From an uncultured Eubacteriales bacterium (GTDB taxonomy: Bacteria; Bacillota; Clostridia; Lachnospirales; CAG-274), in assembly GCA_902496345.1 (NCBI GenBank), contig CABVAP010000004.1, positions 1 through 51,451 of the forward strand: a DNA stretch of 51,451 nucleotides, in the 5' to 3' direction. How positions within the stretch are numbered: position 1 is the stretch's first letter; the number at the start of each line of letters is the position of its first letter. The position numbers were made by a program, and so were the translations under genes. This document shows, one piece after another, positions 51,445 to 51,451 of this stretch. Below the pieces are notes generated by a model. It did no database searches, had not been told where the DNA came from, and saw only the letters and a program-made list of their open reading frames with translations.

Positions 51445-51451
51445 ACCTAAA

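Overview
The window is a low-GC Firmicutes (class Clostridia) chromosome segment, most like a spore-forming anaerobe of the Lachnospirales. The signs are AT-rich coding, strong AGGAGG ribosome sites, TTGACN-N17-TATAAT promoters, CIRCE control of a chaperone gene, a BofC-like protein, MecA, and a cwlD spore-cortex amidase gene.

Layout. 0.1-9.4 kb (minus): a P-type Ca2+ ATPase, three TerD-family genes, a TelA gene, a two-repeat YceG-like gene and a rhomboid protease, which together form a Ter/Yce-type stress cluster. A 0.33 kb inverted-repeat, multi-hairpin element sits between the third terD and telA. 9.8-12.6 kb (plus): a TrpXYZ-like ABC uptake operon. 12.7-19.4 kb (minus): TetR regulator, FliD-C-like orphan, DUF1292 protein with a metal-binding head, MATE exporter, GH13 enzyme, BofC-like protein. 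19.5-28.7 kb (plus): small CxxC protein, glnS, then lcp, two flavoproteins and a DUF5721 gene, then htpG behind a perfect CIRCE operator. 28.8-36.3 kb (minus): rpoC and rpoB without the usual rplJ-rplL upstream, with a hairpin-bearing leader. 36.8-42.2 kb (minus): stalk-domain secreted protein, a complete pantoate/pantothenate set panG-panB-panC-panD, rpmE and mecA. 42.5-44.6 kb: low-complexity membrane protein (plus) and an Rrf2 regulator (minus).

The most unusual part is 44.9-51.3 kb. The cortex amidase gene cwlD is cut at the codon for its first zinc-binding histidine by a 5.74 kb element. Removing the DNA between the two copies of the 4-bp core CACG restores a 231-residue CwlD in frame with a complete DAGHGG motif. 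The element has a large serine recombinase, a gene II/X (CRI)-like replication protein, an XRE repressor with three matching palindromic operators over a divergent promoter, a leftward cluster of tiny zinc-ribbon proteins, and an orphan 219-residue protein next to the right end. The joined element ends form a long dyad of the kind expected for a serine-integrase attP. This resembles the skin-type elements that interrupt sporulation genes and are excised in the mother cell. Whether excision is developmental here, or the strain simply has a disrupted cwlD, cannot be told from sequence alone.

No rRNA, tRNA or CRISPR array was recognised. Functions rest on motif reading, not database searches.
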